Positions 22,749 through 32,139 of a DNA stretch of 64,000 nucleotides are shown one piece after another. A program made the translations under genes and the position numbers. Source of the stretch: Bufo bufo (lineage: Eukaryota > Chordata > Amphibia > Anura > Bufonidae); NCBI RefSeq assembly GCF_905171765.1, contig NC_053390.1:579726471-579790470 (forward strand), read 5' to 3'. The notes below the pieces were generated by a model, which did not search any database, was not told the origin of the DNA, and saw nothing but the letters and a program-made list of their open reading frames with translations. Every line of letters starts with the position of its first letter. Position 1 is the first letter of the stretch.

Positions 22749-22979
22749 TCACTGTTGATAAATATCCCGTATGGTGGATATGTGGAGTGACTTCTCTAGA
22801 TTACTTATAGTTGTAGGCTCCCAGGCATAGAAATAAACTACTGTCTTCTCTTCAATCAGGAGAAAGCCATTATCACTGAACCTTCCTGCAATGTCCCAGA
22901 CATCCAGCCAAACAAAAGCAACTGGATTAGAGCTAATCAGTGTGAACACATAAGCCGTGTCATCTTTAGAAATAGACAC
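22749..22979 (-). CDS. MANBA: MANBA (beta-mannosidase) terminal coding exon
   Basis: The minus-strand acceptor is CTAAAG at 22980-22985. The exon reads VSISKDDTAYVFTLIS, then NPVAFVWLDVWDIAGRFSDN, then GFLLIEEKTVVYFYAWEPTT and ends ISTIRDIYQQ, stop TGA at 22751-22749. FVWLDV...GRFSDNGF...T..FYPWEPT...L is the conserved C-terminal beta-sandwich of lysosomal beta-mannosidase (glycoside hydrolase family 2). This enzyme removes terminal beta-mannose from N-glycan breakdown products. The exon enters in phase 0, matching the upstream exon end at 29419. The last two residues, QQ, extend beyond the Tyr at which the human protein ends. The frame is clean. Confidence 0.95.
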   Translation of the reverse strand: MSISKDDTAYVFTLISSNPVAFVWLDVWDIAGRFSDNGFLLIEEKTVVYFYAWEPTTISNLEKSLHISTIRDIYQQ

Positions 22980-23022
22980 CTTTAGAAAAAAATAAAAATA
23001 AAATACAAATTACACAATTTAA

Positions 23023-23270
23023 AGATAATGTGTCATCAGAAAATTGCTTAACCTATTGCTTAAATCATATTTTTATGTTTAACATATTTTTAAAGAATTT
23101 TTGATGATATTTTTTGTCAATATCTACCGTATTTTACAGACTATAAGATGCACTTTTTCCCTGAAAAATGGTGGGAAAATGGCAGTGCATCTTATAGTCC
23201 AAATGCTAATGACCGCTTCCATTATGCTCAACTTTATGGCTCAATGCTTTTTGTATTTGTATAACAATAT
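23023..23270. repeat. MITE fragments in a MANBA intron
   Basis: A partial copy of the 21965-22575 family (GTGTCATCAGAAAATTG) is followed by ACCGTATTTTACAGACTATA, which inverts imperfectly against GCAGTGCATCTTATAGTCC at about 23183-23201. Confidence 0.5.
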
Positions 23271-23559
23271 TACCATATTCTGTTAAATAGGGTTGTTGCG
23301 GGTATCGAAATTTCAATACCCAAATCGATACTTTTGTCCCGGTATCGATACGATACCGGGATTTCCATTTTTTTTCGATACTGGGCTGTGCAGTCTAGTA
23401 TCTCTGAACATGAGCACGCTGCTGTCTGCGCGCTCATGTTCTTTCAGCAGCACAGGGGTGAAGGAAGCAGACAGTCTCTCCCTCCCCCCTGTGCTGCTGC
23501 CACCAATGAGGAGAGAGGGGCGGAGGAGGGGAGGGCGCACTGCGCCACCAATGATACGA

Positions 23560-24665
23560 CTTTTCCTGGGTCCGGACTTTAAGTAGCAGGCTACACAGAG
23601 CGGCGCCCAGACATGTCCCAGCACTTACTATTATTCCTGGCCGCCGCTCCGTTCGCCTGCTGTGCCCCACTACTGTCTCCTGCTCCATATGCTAATTACT
23701 ATTGGAGCAATGGGGAGGAGACATCAGCTTCTCTAGTGGGCGTTCCTTCTCCCTGGCTGTAGCGCTGTCCAATTACAGCACAGCGCGAAGGAACGCCCAC
23801 TATTATTATTATTTATTATTAAAGCGCCATTCATTCCATAGCGCTGTACATGTGATAAGGGTGCACATACATAATACAGACAATTGCACCAATTATAAAC
23901 AAGATGAGTTACAAACTGGTACAGAAGGAGAGAGGGCCCTGACCGTGAGGGCTTACAATCTACATGGTATAAAAGAAGGACACAGTAGGTGCGGGTTAAG
24001 TTGGTCATGGCGGTATAGAGGCAGCAGGGTCACTGGTTGTAGGCTTGTCTGAAGAGGTGGGTTTTCAGGTTTCTTTTGAAGGATTCCACTGTAGGTGAGA
24101 GTCTGATATGTTGGGGTAGCGAGTTCCAGAGTATGGGGGATGCACGGGAGAAATCTTGGAGGCAATTGTGGGAGGAGGCAATTGTGAGGATCGGAGTGTG
24201 CGCGTGTGGGGGTGTATCGGGAAAGTAGTTCAGAGATGTAGGGAGGGGACAGGTTATGGATGGCCTTGTATGTATTTGTTAGTACTTTGAAGTGAATTAG
24301 TTGGGCAATGGTGAGCCAATGAAGGGATTGGCAGAGGGGAGAGGCAGATTAGTCGGGCAGCAGAGTTGAGGATAGATTGGAGGGGTGCGAGATGGAAGGC
24401 CACAGAGGAGAATGTTGCAGTAGTCTAGGCGGGAGATAATGAGGGCATGTACAAGCATTTTCGCAGATTCAAAGGTAAGAAAAGCATGGATGCGGGAGTT
24501 GTTTTTCAGAAGCTGATGTCTCCTCCCCATTACTCTGATAGTAATTAGCATATGGAGCAGGAGACAGTAATGGGGCACGGTGGGCGAACAGAGCGGCGCC
24601 CAGGGATAATAGTAAGTGCTGGGACATCTCTGGGCACCGCTCTGTGTAGCCTGCTACTTAAAGTC
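23560..24665. repeat. Inverted repeat of the host hAT element, split by an L2 fragment
   Basis: The left arm (about 23575-23735: TTTAAGTAGCAGGCTACACA, CATATGCTAATTACTATTGG, GGGGAGGAGACATCAGCTTC) is inverted in the right arm (about 24508-24665: GAAGCTGATGTCTCCTCCCC, AGTAATTAGCATATGGAGC, GTGTAGCCTGCTACTTAAA). A second short inverted pair, GGGCGTTCCTTCTCCCTGG and GCGAAGGAACGCCC, lies inside the left arm. Confidence 0.8.
23805..24505 (-). mobile_element. L2-like LINE 3' fragment
   Basis: In minus orientation the fragment ends in an (AAT)n tail (plus-strand ATTATTATTATTTATTATTA at 23805) preceded by GGCGCTTT. The coding part reads SRIHAFLTFESAKMLVHALI, ISRLDYCNILLCGLPSRT, which corresponds to INNESAKMLVHALIISSIDYCNMFLCGLP of the longer L2 at 45652-49911. 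It is severely 5'-truncated and sits in one arm of the host palindrome. Confidence 0.88.
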
Positions 24666-25383
24666 TAGACCATATAAGTTCGTCTTTAACACATAATACA
24701 GGAGGCAGGTGCCGGCAGCAGAATCGCATAGCCGGCACCCTGCCTCTGACAGGGAGCTGCGATCAGCGGCAGTTAACCCCTCAGGTGCGGCACCTGAGGG
24801 GTTAACTGCCGCTGATCTGCTGCCAGTACCCTCCTCCTGTATTAAGGGTTAATTATCATTGATGGTGCAGTGCTCCCACCACCACATTAAAAATCATTGG
24901 TGGCACAGTGCGCCCGCTCCTCTCAACCCCCCAGTATTAAATTTAAATCATTGGTGGCGGTGGCCACAGGGTCCCCTCCCCTCCTCATTGGTGGTGCAGT
25001 GGCAGCTTCTGATCGGAGCCCCAGCAGTGTAAGCCTGGGGCTCCGATCAGTTACCATGGCAGCCAGGACGCTACTGAAGCCCTGGCTGCCATAGTCAGCT
25101 CCCTGCTGCTGTGTGCATAGAGCAGCAGGGACAGTGTAAAGTCCTATTCACTCTGATAGAGATCTATCAGGGTGAAAAGGACAAGGGATGAAAAAAATCC
25201 CAGGTTCTAGCCCCTAAGGGGGAAAATATTTATTAAATAAAAAGTGGAAAAAAAAAAGTTAAAAAACCCACCAAAATACTAAGTATAAATCACCCCCTTT
25301 CCCAATTTCACATATAAAATATATAAACAATAAATAAACATATCACAAATCGCCACGTCAGAAAAGTCCAAACTATTAAAATA
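24665..25383. repeat. Interior of the hAT-like element with short palindromes
   Basis: Non-coding. A near-perfect hairpin lies at 24750-24825: GCTGCGATCAGCGGCAGTTA and TTAACTGCCGCTGATC, with TTAACCCCTCAGGTGC in the stem. Another pairs TCTGATCGGAGCCCC with GGGGCTCCGATCAG (25004-25052), and one pairs TGGCAGCCAGG with CCTGGCTGCCA (25058-25091). Confidence 0.6.
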
Positions 25384-26956
25384 CACTGCTCAAAAAAATA
25401 AAGGGAACACTTAAACAACACAATGTAACTCCAAGTCAATCACACTTCTGTGAAATCAAACTGTCCACTTAGGAAGCAACACTGAGTGACAATCAATTTC
25501 ACATGCTGTTGTGCAAATGGGATAGACAACAGGTGGAAATTATAGGCAATTAGCAAGACACCCCCAATAATGGAGTGATTCTGCAGGTGGTAACCACAGA
25601 CCACTTCTCAGTTCCTATGCTTCCTGGCTGATGTTTTGGTCACTTTTGAATGCTGGCGGTGCTTTCACTATAGTGGTAGCATGAGACGGATTCTATAACC
25701 CACAAAAGTGGGTCAGGTAGTGCAGCTTATCCAGGATGGCACATCAATGCGAGCTGTGGCAAGAAGGTTTGCTGTGTCTGTCAGCGTAGTGTCCAGAGCA
25801 TGGAGGCGCTACCAGGAGACAGGCCAGTACATCAGGGGACGTGGAGGAGGCCGTAGGAGGGCAACAACCCAGCAGCAGGACCGCTACCTCTGCCTTTGTG
25901 CAAGGAGGAACAGGAGGAGCACTGCCAGAGCCCTGCAAAATGACCTCCAGCAGGCCACAAATGTGCATGTGTCTGCTCAAACGGTCAGAAACAGACTCCA
26001 TGAGGGTGATATGAGGGCCCGACGTCCACAGGTGGGGGTTGTGCTTACAGCCCAACACCGTGCAGGACGTTTGGCATTTGCCAGAGAACACCAAGATTGG
26101 CAAATTTGCCACTGGCGCCCTGTGCTCTTCACAGATGAAAGCAGGTTCACACTGAGCACATGTGACAGAGTCTGGAGATGCCGTGGAGAACGTTCTGCTG
26201 CCTGCAACATCCTCCAGCATGACCGGTTTGGCATTGGGTAAGTAATGGTGTGGGGTGGCATTTCTTTGGAGGGCCGCACAGCCCTCCATGTGCTTGCCAG
26301 AGGTAGCCTGACTGCCATTAGGTACCGAGATGAGATCCTCAGACCCCTTGTGAGACCATATGCTGGTGCGGTTGGCCCTGGGTTCCTCCTAATGCAAGAC
26401 AATGCTAGACCTCATGTGGCTGGAGTGTGTCAGCAGTTCCTGCAAGACGAAGGCATTGATGCTATGGACTGGCCCGCCCGTTCCCCAGACCTGAATCCAA
26501 TTGAGCACATCTGGGACATCATGTCTCGCTCTATCCACCAACGTCACGTTGCACCACAGACTGTCCAGGAGTTGGCAGATGCTTTAGTCCAGGTCTGGGA
26601 GGAGATCCCTCAGGAGACCGTCCGCCACCTCATCAGGAGCATGCACAGGCGTTGTAGGGAGGTCATACAGGCATGTGGAGGCCACACACACTACTGAGCC
26701 TCATTTTGACTTGTTTTAAGGACATTACATCAAAGTTGGATCAGCCTGTAGTGTGTTTTTCCACTTTAATTTTGAGTGTCACTCCAAATCCAGACCTCCA
26801 TGGGTTGAAAAATTTGATTTCCATTTTTTAATTTTTGTGTGATTTTGTTGTCAGCACATTCAACTATGTAAAGAACAAAGTATTTCAGAAGAATATTTAA
26901 TTAATTCAGATCTAGGATGTGTTTTTTTTGTGTTCCCTTTATTTTTTTGAGCAGTG
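25384..26956 (+). mobile_element. Tc1/mariner element, structurally complete
   Basis: Inverted ends of about 27 bp (CACTGCTCAAAAAAATAAAG at 25384; CTTTATTTTTTTGAGCAGTG ending at 26956) are flanked by TA at 25382-25383 and 26957-26958. It is 1573 bp long with a single transposase frame, the normal layout. Only two stop codons break the frame, so this is a recent insertion compared with the surrounding elements. Confidence 0.93.
25681..26697 (+). pseudogene. Tc1/mariner transposase with two in-frame stops
   Basis: The start codon at 25681 gives MRRIL, then a TAA at 25696-25698, then a continuous frame: [20 protein letters not shown] is the first helix-turn-helix and [15 protein letters not shown] continues it. 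A second HTH precedes [19 protein letters not shown]. Catalytic motifs are FTDESRF (first D), LLMQDNARPHVAG (second D) and DLNPIEHIWD (E), a DD34E-type spacing for Tc1. A second stop, TAA at 26239-26241, falls in what is normally GGGSVMVWGG. The frame closes at 26695-26697 after GGHTHY, 338 sense/stop positions in all. Without the two stops the length would be normal. Confidence 0.93.
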
Positions 26957-27116
26957 TATAAAAAAAATTAGAGATGGGACGGGGGATTCGTCGAATCCAC
27001 GAATCCCTCGAATCTTGCTGGATTTGTGGACTCGAATCCCGACGTAATTTGCCTGAAACGAATCCGGTCGGAGGGACTGGGAGGCGGAGCTGGGGGCCGT
27101 TGCGTTCACTGTGCTC

Positions 27117-27484
27117 CGACCCCTCCGCTCCAGTAGTTATAAAATGTGTAATTCTGATTAATAATCATGCTGCCCCCTCTGTCTGTAGTATAACATTCAA
27201 TGAATCTTACTTACAGGGCTACTGCTATCGTAATGCAGGCCGGCCGGGCAGACGAGCGGCAGCGTCACTGACTGACGTCACCTGCTTGCGCCGCCTGCTT
27301 CATTCATAAAGCAGGCAAAACAGGCAGGTGACGTCAGTCAGTGACGCTGCCGCTCGTCTGCCCGGCCGGCCTGCATTACGATAGCAGTAGCCCTGTAAGT
27401 AAGATTCATTGAATGTTATACTACAGACAGAGGGGGCAGCATGATTATTAATCAGAATTACACATTTTATAACTACTGGAGCGG
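27117..27484. repeat. Near-perfect long palindrome, about 170-bp arms
   Basis: GCTCCAGTAGTTATAAAATG on the left inverts to CATTTTATAACTACTGGAGC on the right. The arms remain almost identical through GCAGGCCGGCCGGGCAGACG to TGACTGACGTCACCTGC. The short spacer is about 30 bp (27283-27325, CTTGCGCCGCCTGCTTCATT). The same peptide appears on both strands as a consequence. Confidence 0.93.
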
Positions 27485-27486
27485 CA

Positions 27487-28085
27487 ATGGGGGAATCTGT
27501 GGATGACACTGTTATGGGGTGGGCTGGGTCTGTGGATGGCACTGTTATGGGGTGGGCTGGGTCTGTGGATGGCACTGTTATGGGGTGGGCTGGGTCTGTG
27601 GATGGCACTGTTATGGGGTGGGCTGGGTCTGTGGATGGCACTGTTATGGGGTGGGGGGCTCTGTGGATTGCACTGTTATGAGGTGGGGGGGTCTGTGGAT
27701 GGCACTGTTATGGGGTGGGGGGGTCTGTAGATGGCACTGTTATGGGGTGGGGGGGTCTGTGGATGGCACTGTTATGGGGTGGGGGGGTCTGTGGATGGCA
27801 CTGTTATGGGGTGGGGGGGTCTGTGGATGGCACTGTTATGGGGTGGGGGGGGTCTGTGGATGGCACTGTTATGGGGTGGGGGGGGTCTGTGGATGGCACT
27901 GTTATGGGGTGGGGGGGGTCTGTGGATGGCACTGTTATGGGGTGGGGGGGTCTGTGGATGGCACTGTTATGGGGTGGGGGGTCTGTGGATGGCACTGTTA
28001 TGGGGTGGGGGGGTCTGTGGATGGCACTGTTATGGGGTGGGGGGGTCTGTGGATGGCACTGTTATGGGGTGGGGGGATCTGTGAA
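27487..28085 (+). repeat. G-rich minisatellite, 32-33 bp unit, about 18 copies
   Basis: The unit is TCTGTGGATGGCACTGTTAT followed by GGGGTGGG and a variable G run. Early copies have GGGCTGGG, later ones a 6-8 G run. Copies begin near 27496, 27529, 27562 and so on to 28046. The runs of G on the + strand could form G-quadruplexes. Long open frames over this array are an effect of the near-multiple-of-three period. Confidence 0.95.
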
Positions 28086-28099
28086 TGCCAGGGGGAGAG

Positions 28100-28290
28100 G
28101 TGAGAGGCACTATGATACTACTGGCACATTGGGGGGAGGCACTATGATACGGGCACATTATGGGGGAGATGGCACTATGATACGGGCACATTATGGGGGG
28201 AGGTGGCACTATGATACGGGCACATTATGGGGGGAGGTGGCACTATGATACAGGCACATTATGGGGGGAGGAGAGAGGCACTCCGCACTT
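28100..28290 (+). repeat. Second minisatellite, about 34 bp unit, about 5 copies
   Basis: The unit is GGCACTATGATACGGGCACA followed by TTATGGGGGGAGGT. Copies are less regular at both ends and decay into isolated GGCACATTATTGGG phrases up to about 28390. Confidence 0.88.
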
Positions 28291-29132
28291 GATACTGGCA
28301 CATGATTAGGGGGGCATCTATGGGGACACTTACTGGCACATTATTGGGTGGCACTGTGGGGCCACTTCTTATTGGCACATTATTGGGGCATCTACTGAGG
28401 CCACAAAGAAGGGGTATTTTATATGGGGGGCTCTGTGTGGTACTAGTATTATCAGGGGTATTATCTGTTTCTGCAGTATAGTATTGGGAAGCACAGCGGC
28501 ACAGTATTGGGGGTGTTAGGATGATTTGTCCAGAAGATGGGAGGATGATGGAAAAGTAGTAAACTAAGATTTTTTTTTTTTTGTCAAGCTCAAGAGACGA
28601 AAAATGGCTGAAAAATGGTGGTCTGGTCTGAAGGTCTGAAAGGAGAAGATGAGGAAAGAGAACATCAAAGAGACGTCACTGGATGTAAGAGGTATGTGGC
28701 TGTATTACCCTGTATGTTCTGTAGTGATAGGAGCAGGGGTCATCGCGGTCATATAGGGTGCGACCGTGACTGGGAGGTGGAGGTTCAGACAAACTGACGC
28801 GGTCTGACTTTGTTTCTTACACCGTGCGTTCACACAATTATGTACAGGATTCGAGATTCGAAAGATTCGATATATTCGAGAACCTTTTCAGATTCGGATT
28901 CGAAAAAAATTGGATTCGTCCCACCTCTAAAAAAAATCTATGCGGTGAACGCTGGAACAGAAAAATAAAAAATAAAACTGCGCGAGTCGCCATTTTTTTA
29001 AAATGCGGAATGCATGTGGCTTTTTTTATTTCTTTTTTCGCGTGGTATCGAATGGTATTGAGTATCGCAATACTTTTTTATGGTATCGAAATCTAATCAA
29101 AAATATGGTATCACAACAACTCTACTGCTAAA

Positions 29133-29418
29133 GATGACAAAGAAATTAGCATAACATCTTTTTTTATATGGAATTTTTGGTTTTAGAAAACTTCTTATAT
29201 AGGGACCCATCAGGAACTTGGTGAATTGGTGAAGGTAACCTCAATTGAAATGTTATGCTTGGTAAGATCTTCGAACTAAAGCTAGAATGTGCACAGTGCT
29301 CAAGGGAGAACCAGGGTCTCCTTTCTTCTAGCAGTCTGTGGGGTTCTTTCCAACAACTTTATCGTCTGATGCATCTATATGAGATGTTAAAAAACACACA
29401 CACTAAATTAGTACTTAC
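29133..29418 (-). other. Intron sequence next to the MANBA exon
   Basis: Non-repetitive sequence between the right hAT target duplication and the splice donor. No feature is recognised. Confidence 0.5.
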
Positions 29419-29676
29419 AGTAATATTAGATTTTAGTAGACCTTCTGCCTCCTTCAAGGAGCTTAAAAAATGCCAGTTTTTTGAACCAATAATGTGTCCA
29501 TTGTGTAACAGATAGAAGACAATCACACTATGTTGCCTGGTAGTGTTGCCACATCGACTGAGCAGTTCTGCAATAGATTCTTTATAGATTACTCCAGAAC
29601 TCCTTGCATTTAAAATAAACTCATTAGTCAACCTTTTACAGACAGGTACCAGAGAATCCCATCTGTAGACGTTAAT
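29419..29676 (-). CDS. MANBA: MANBA (beta-mannosidase) penultimate coding exon
   Basis: The minus-strand acceptor TTTTTTCAG lies just above 29676 and the donor GTAAGTAC begins at 29418. The 258-bp exon (86 codons, phase 0 at both ends) reads INVYRWDSLVPVCKRLTNEF, then IYKESIAELLSRCGNTTRQH, then NWHFLSSLKEAEGLLKSNIT. This matches the C-terminal region of mammalian beta-mannosidase (W.SL.PVC.R.T..F, ELL.RCGN.TR, FLSS.KEA.GL.K..IT). A potential N-glycosylation site, NTT, is in the RCGNTTR segment. No stop or frameshift. Confidence 0.95.
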
Positions 29677-29831
29677 CTGAAAAAAATAAAATATACAAGT
29701 TACAGGATCTCTTTGGCCAGCAACTTGACGTCAAAGGGACATACATAAACCATCCCCTGCCTATCGAAAATTTGTCTCGTCTAAAAACTAGACTCATTGC
29801 AGTATTACTGGATTCTGGTAACAATAGGCTA

Positions 29832-30272
29832 AGGCCTCTTTCACACTACCGTATGGCTATTTCAGTGTTTTGCGGTCCGTTTTTCATGGATCCGTTGCTC
29901 CGTTTTTTTGTTTCCGTTGTGTTTCCGTTCCATTTTTCTGTATGGCATATACAGTATACAGTAATTATATAGAAAAAATTGGGCTGGGCATAACATTTTC
30001 AATCGATGGTTCCGCAAAAAACGGAACGGATACGGAAGACATACGGATGCATTTCCGTATGTGTTCCGTTTTTTTCGCGGACCCATTGACTTGAATGGAG
30101 CAACGGAACGTGATTCGCGGGCAATAATAGGACATGTTCTATCTTTCAACGGAACGGAAATACGGAAACGGAATGCATACAGAGTACGTTCCGTTTTTTT
30201 GCAGAACCATTGAAATGAATGGTTCCGTATACGGAACGCAAAAAAAAAAACCGGTAGCGTGAAAGAGGCCTA
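29832..30272. mobile_element. MITE with TTTCACACTACCG termini
   Basis: Ends AAGGCCTCTTTCACACTACC and CCGGTAGCGTGAAAGAGGCC are inverted. The interior consists of GGAACGGA/TCCGTTCC palindromes. It is 155 bp from the MANBA exon acceptor, within the long intron. Confidence 0.78.
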
Positions 30273-30275
30273 ACC

Positions 30276-31096
30276 CTTATCCACTGGGACCCACACTATT
30301 CATGAGAAGAGGGTCCCATGCCCAGTTTGAAAGAAGCAGTGGTCGAGGAAATGCACTGCTGCTCCACTTAAACTCTATGGGATTGGCAGAGATAGCAGTC
30401 TCATACATGTAAATAGTCTGGTGGCATGCATGCTCAACTACTGCTCCATTCAGACAGGGGGCACGGGAATCCTGTTTTCGTGACAGTGGGGGTTCAAGTG
30501 GTCTGATCTCCACTGATCTAACAATTAGCCCATATCCAGGTTATAGGAAATAACTTGTTCTTGGAAAACCCTTTTACCCCCTTCCCACTAAAGGACATAA
30601 CTGGATGTGGGTATGACAAGTGGATTGCGAGGGTTGAGAAGCTATGCACACACCATCTGCAGCAGATAACATACAGTTGACACCTTGCTGCAACTGCTGG
30701 TATCAGAGTTAGTTTAACCACTTAGATGCCATGGTCTATAATGATTACAGTATCTGTGTGGTTGACATAAAGAGAGGGCTTTCTCTGCTTAGCCGTTGTG
30801 ACTCCATGGCGCATTCGCCGAATACTGATGACTGCTATGGTGGCTGAGAGCCAAACAATGGCCCCCTCTTGTCTGCCTCATCTGGAAGTCGATTAGACCA
30901 ATTATTATGGCTATTGCAACAACTTCTTCACTGTGTGTGTATGTACCGTGGCTGTCTTTCTTTGTCTTGTTACTAAAGTTAAGTGTTTAAAAAAAACAAA
31001 TCATACAGAAGAGACAGGGAGAAGAATATAAGAGCTGCAAAGACACTGACAGACAAGAAGAGACACTGCTGTAGGTTCTGCTCCTCAGCAATTGCC
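30276..31096. other. Intron sequence, mostly unassigned
   Basis: The first 250 bp (ACTGGGACCCACACTATTC, GATCTCCACTGATCTAAC) resembles the foldback family seen at 7555-7800 but without a clear partner arm. The rest shows no ORF, palindrome or tandem repeat. Confidence 0.4.
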
Positions 31097-31330
31097 TGTA
31101 AAGCCTGTATTACACTGGCAGATTTTCTAACAGACGATTGCTAACGAGCGTTCGTAGTAACGTTTATTAGCGATCATCCGGCATTGTAATACTGCCGCCA
31201 ATTACCCGAAGAATGAGCAAACGCTCATCCAACGGGCAATCGTGATCTTTCAGTATGCTGATAGATCATGATTTAACGGGGGCAGATCGGGCTGTCTAAT
31301 TACGATCTGCTGCCGGCAAATAACTAGTGG
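31097..31330. repeat. MITE fragment
   Basis: It begins AGCCTGTATTACACTGGCAG and has short internal inversions (AACGAGCGTTCGTAGTAACG; ACGGGCAATCGTGATC with GATCATGATTTAACGGGGGC). It abuts the truncated end of the old L1 at about 31335. The right end is missing. Confidence 0.45.
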
Positions 31331-31334
31331 TTTC

Positions 31335-31587
31335 TTATAAGACTAGATAAAAGCATTAATTGAAGCTTGCAGCTGCGTAATATACTGGTCTGTTAATAGA
31401 CAGACCAGCATCTGGAATTTGTACAGTATTAATTGGTAAGATAAACATTTTGACCCATCCATGAGAGTGGGAATTTATGAAAGGAGAGAAGTTGTTTATT
31501 AACTTCCACTACTAGAGGCTCATAATTCAAACTATGTAAATCACTACGTTTCGCTGGTAAATCAATTCCCAGATATTTCACACAGTT
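31335..31587 (-). pseudogene. Old L1 (element A), ORF2 segment downstream of the RT
   Basis: On the minus strand the segment reads YLGIDLPAKRSDLHSLNYEP, LVVEVNKQLLSFHKFPLSWM, GQNVYL. This is the post-RT block of an L1 ORF2. It connects exactly to WVKNCVK encoded at 44538-44560, on the other side of the L1 inserted at 31588-44525. Its 3' part ends at about 31335, so the element is also 3'-truncated. Confidence 0.88.
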
Positions 31588-32139
31588 AATTTTTTTTCAT
31601 AAATCTCTTTTTATTAATTATAACGGTGTACAATTAGCCATGACCATGAAAGATAGCTATACGCAGGTGGCCAAATGGATCAGGTGGATCCTCATATGTG
31701 ACGCTATGTCCATTTAGTTTTGTTGACTATGGTGGGTGATCAGGACCTTCCATCAAGAGATTTAGTTCCTTTGTGGAAATTGAAGGCAGTCCATAGCAGT
31801 AAAGCATCGTAGTCTGCACTGTAATTTATAAGCTAAACAATCACAACATAAAAATAACATAGGGAACAATATTGCAGGGAGGATCCCCGGGAGATGAGGT
31901 AGATTATTAGGCACACCCAATGGTTGGTTTCCGCGACATGTGAAATAAAAGAAAAATAGTTATGTGAATGGTGTTAATTGCTTTGACACTAATCCCAGGT
32001 AAGTTCAGACGGGAGAAATACCCAGGACAAGAATCATATTTTGCTAAATGTTTTCCATGGTAACCAAATACGTAAGAAGTGTTCGTGTTTGCATTCAATC
32101 CAGGAGGTAAGTTCTTCAAGTCTACATATCTGGTCCACT

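Larger units (their letters stand above)
26969..28929. mobile_element. hAT element with perfect 8-bp target duplication
   Basis: The ends are TAGAGATGGGACGGGGGATT and GGATTCGTCCCACCTCTA. AAAAAAAT flanks both sides (26961-26968 and 28930-28937). Sub-terminal TCGAATCC/GGATTCGA repeats occur at both ends. The inside holds a long palindrome and two G-rich minisatellites and no transposase. It was inserted 11 bp to the right of the Tc1 element, inside the 5.8-kb hAT element. Confidence 0.9.
23288..29124. mobile_element. Large hAT-like element carrying four other insertions or repeats
   Basis: The termini are TAGGGTTGTTGCGGGTATCG and, at the right, CACAACAACTCTA read inward. Sub-terminal sequence is a run of TATCGA/ATACC palindromes on both sides. 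The flanking 8-mers are CTGTTAAA (23280-23287) and CTGCTAAA (29125-29132), which differ at one base, as expected for an aged hAT duplication. No transposase of its own is seen. It contains a central palindrome with an L2 fragment, a Tc1 element (25384-26956) and a second hAT element (26969-28929). It lies in the last MANBA intron. Confidence 0.88.

Noticed and set aside
22749..22979. A small stand-alone protein starting at 22979
   Set aside because: The apparent start is a GTG right after a splice acceptor. The sequence is the C-terminus of beta-mannosidase, so it is an exon.
27240..27641. The same peptide (VIKCVILINNHAAPSVCSIT and onward) on both strands, as a possible duplicated gene
   Set aside because: It is the two arms of a perfect palindrome translated in both directions. 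There is no motif and the frame on one arm runs into minisatellite.
27487..28248. Three long overlapping open frames (up to 194 codons) with a repeated Gly/Trp/His/Cys peptide
   Set aside because: They are a by-product of the 32-33 bp minisatellite. All three frames are open and the repeat length varies, so no frame is selected.
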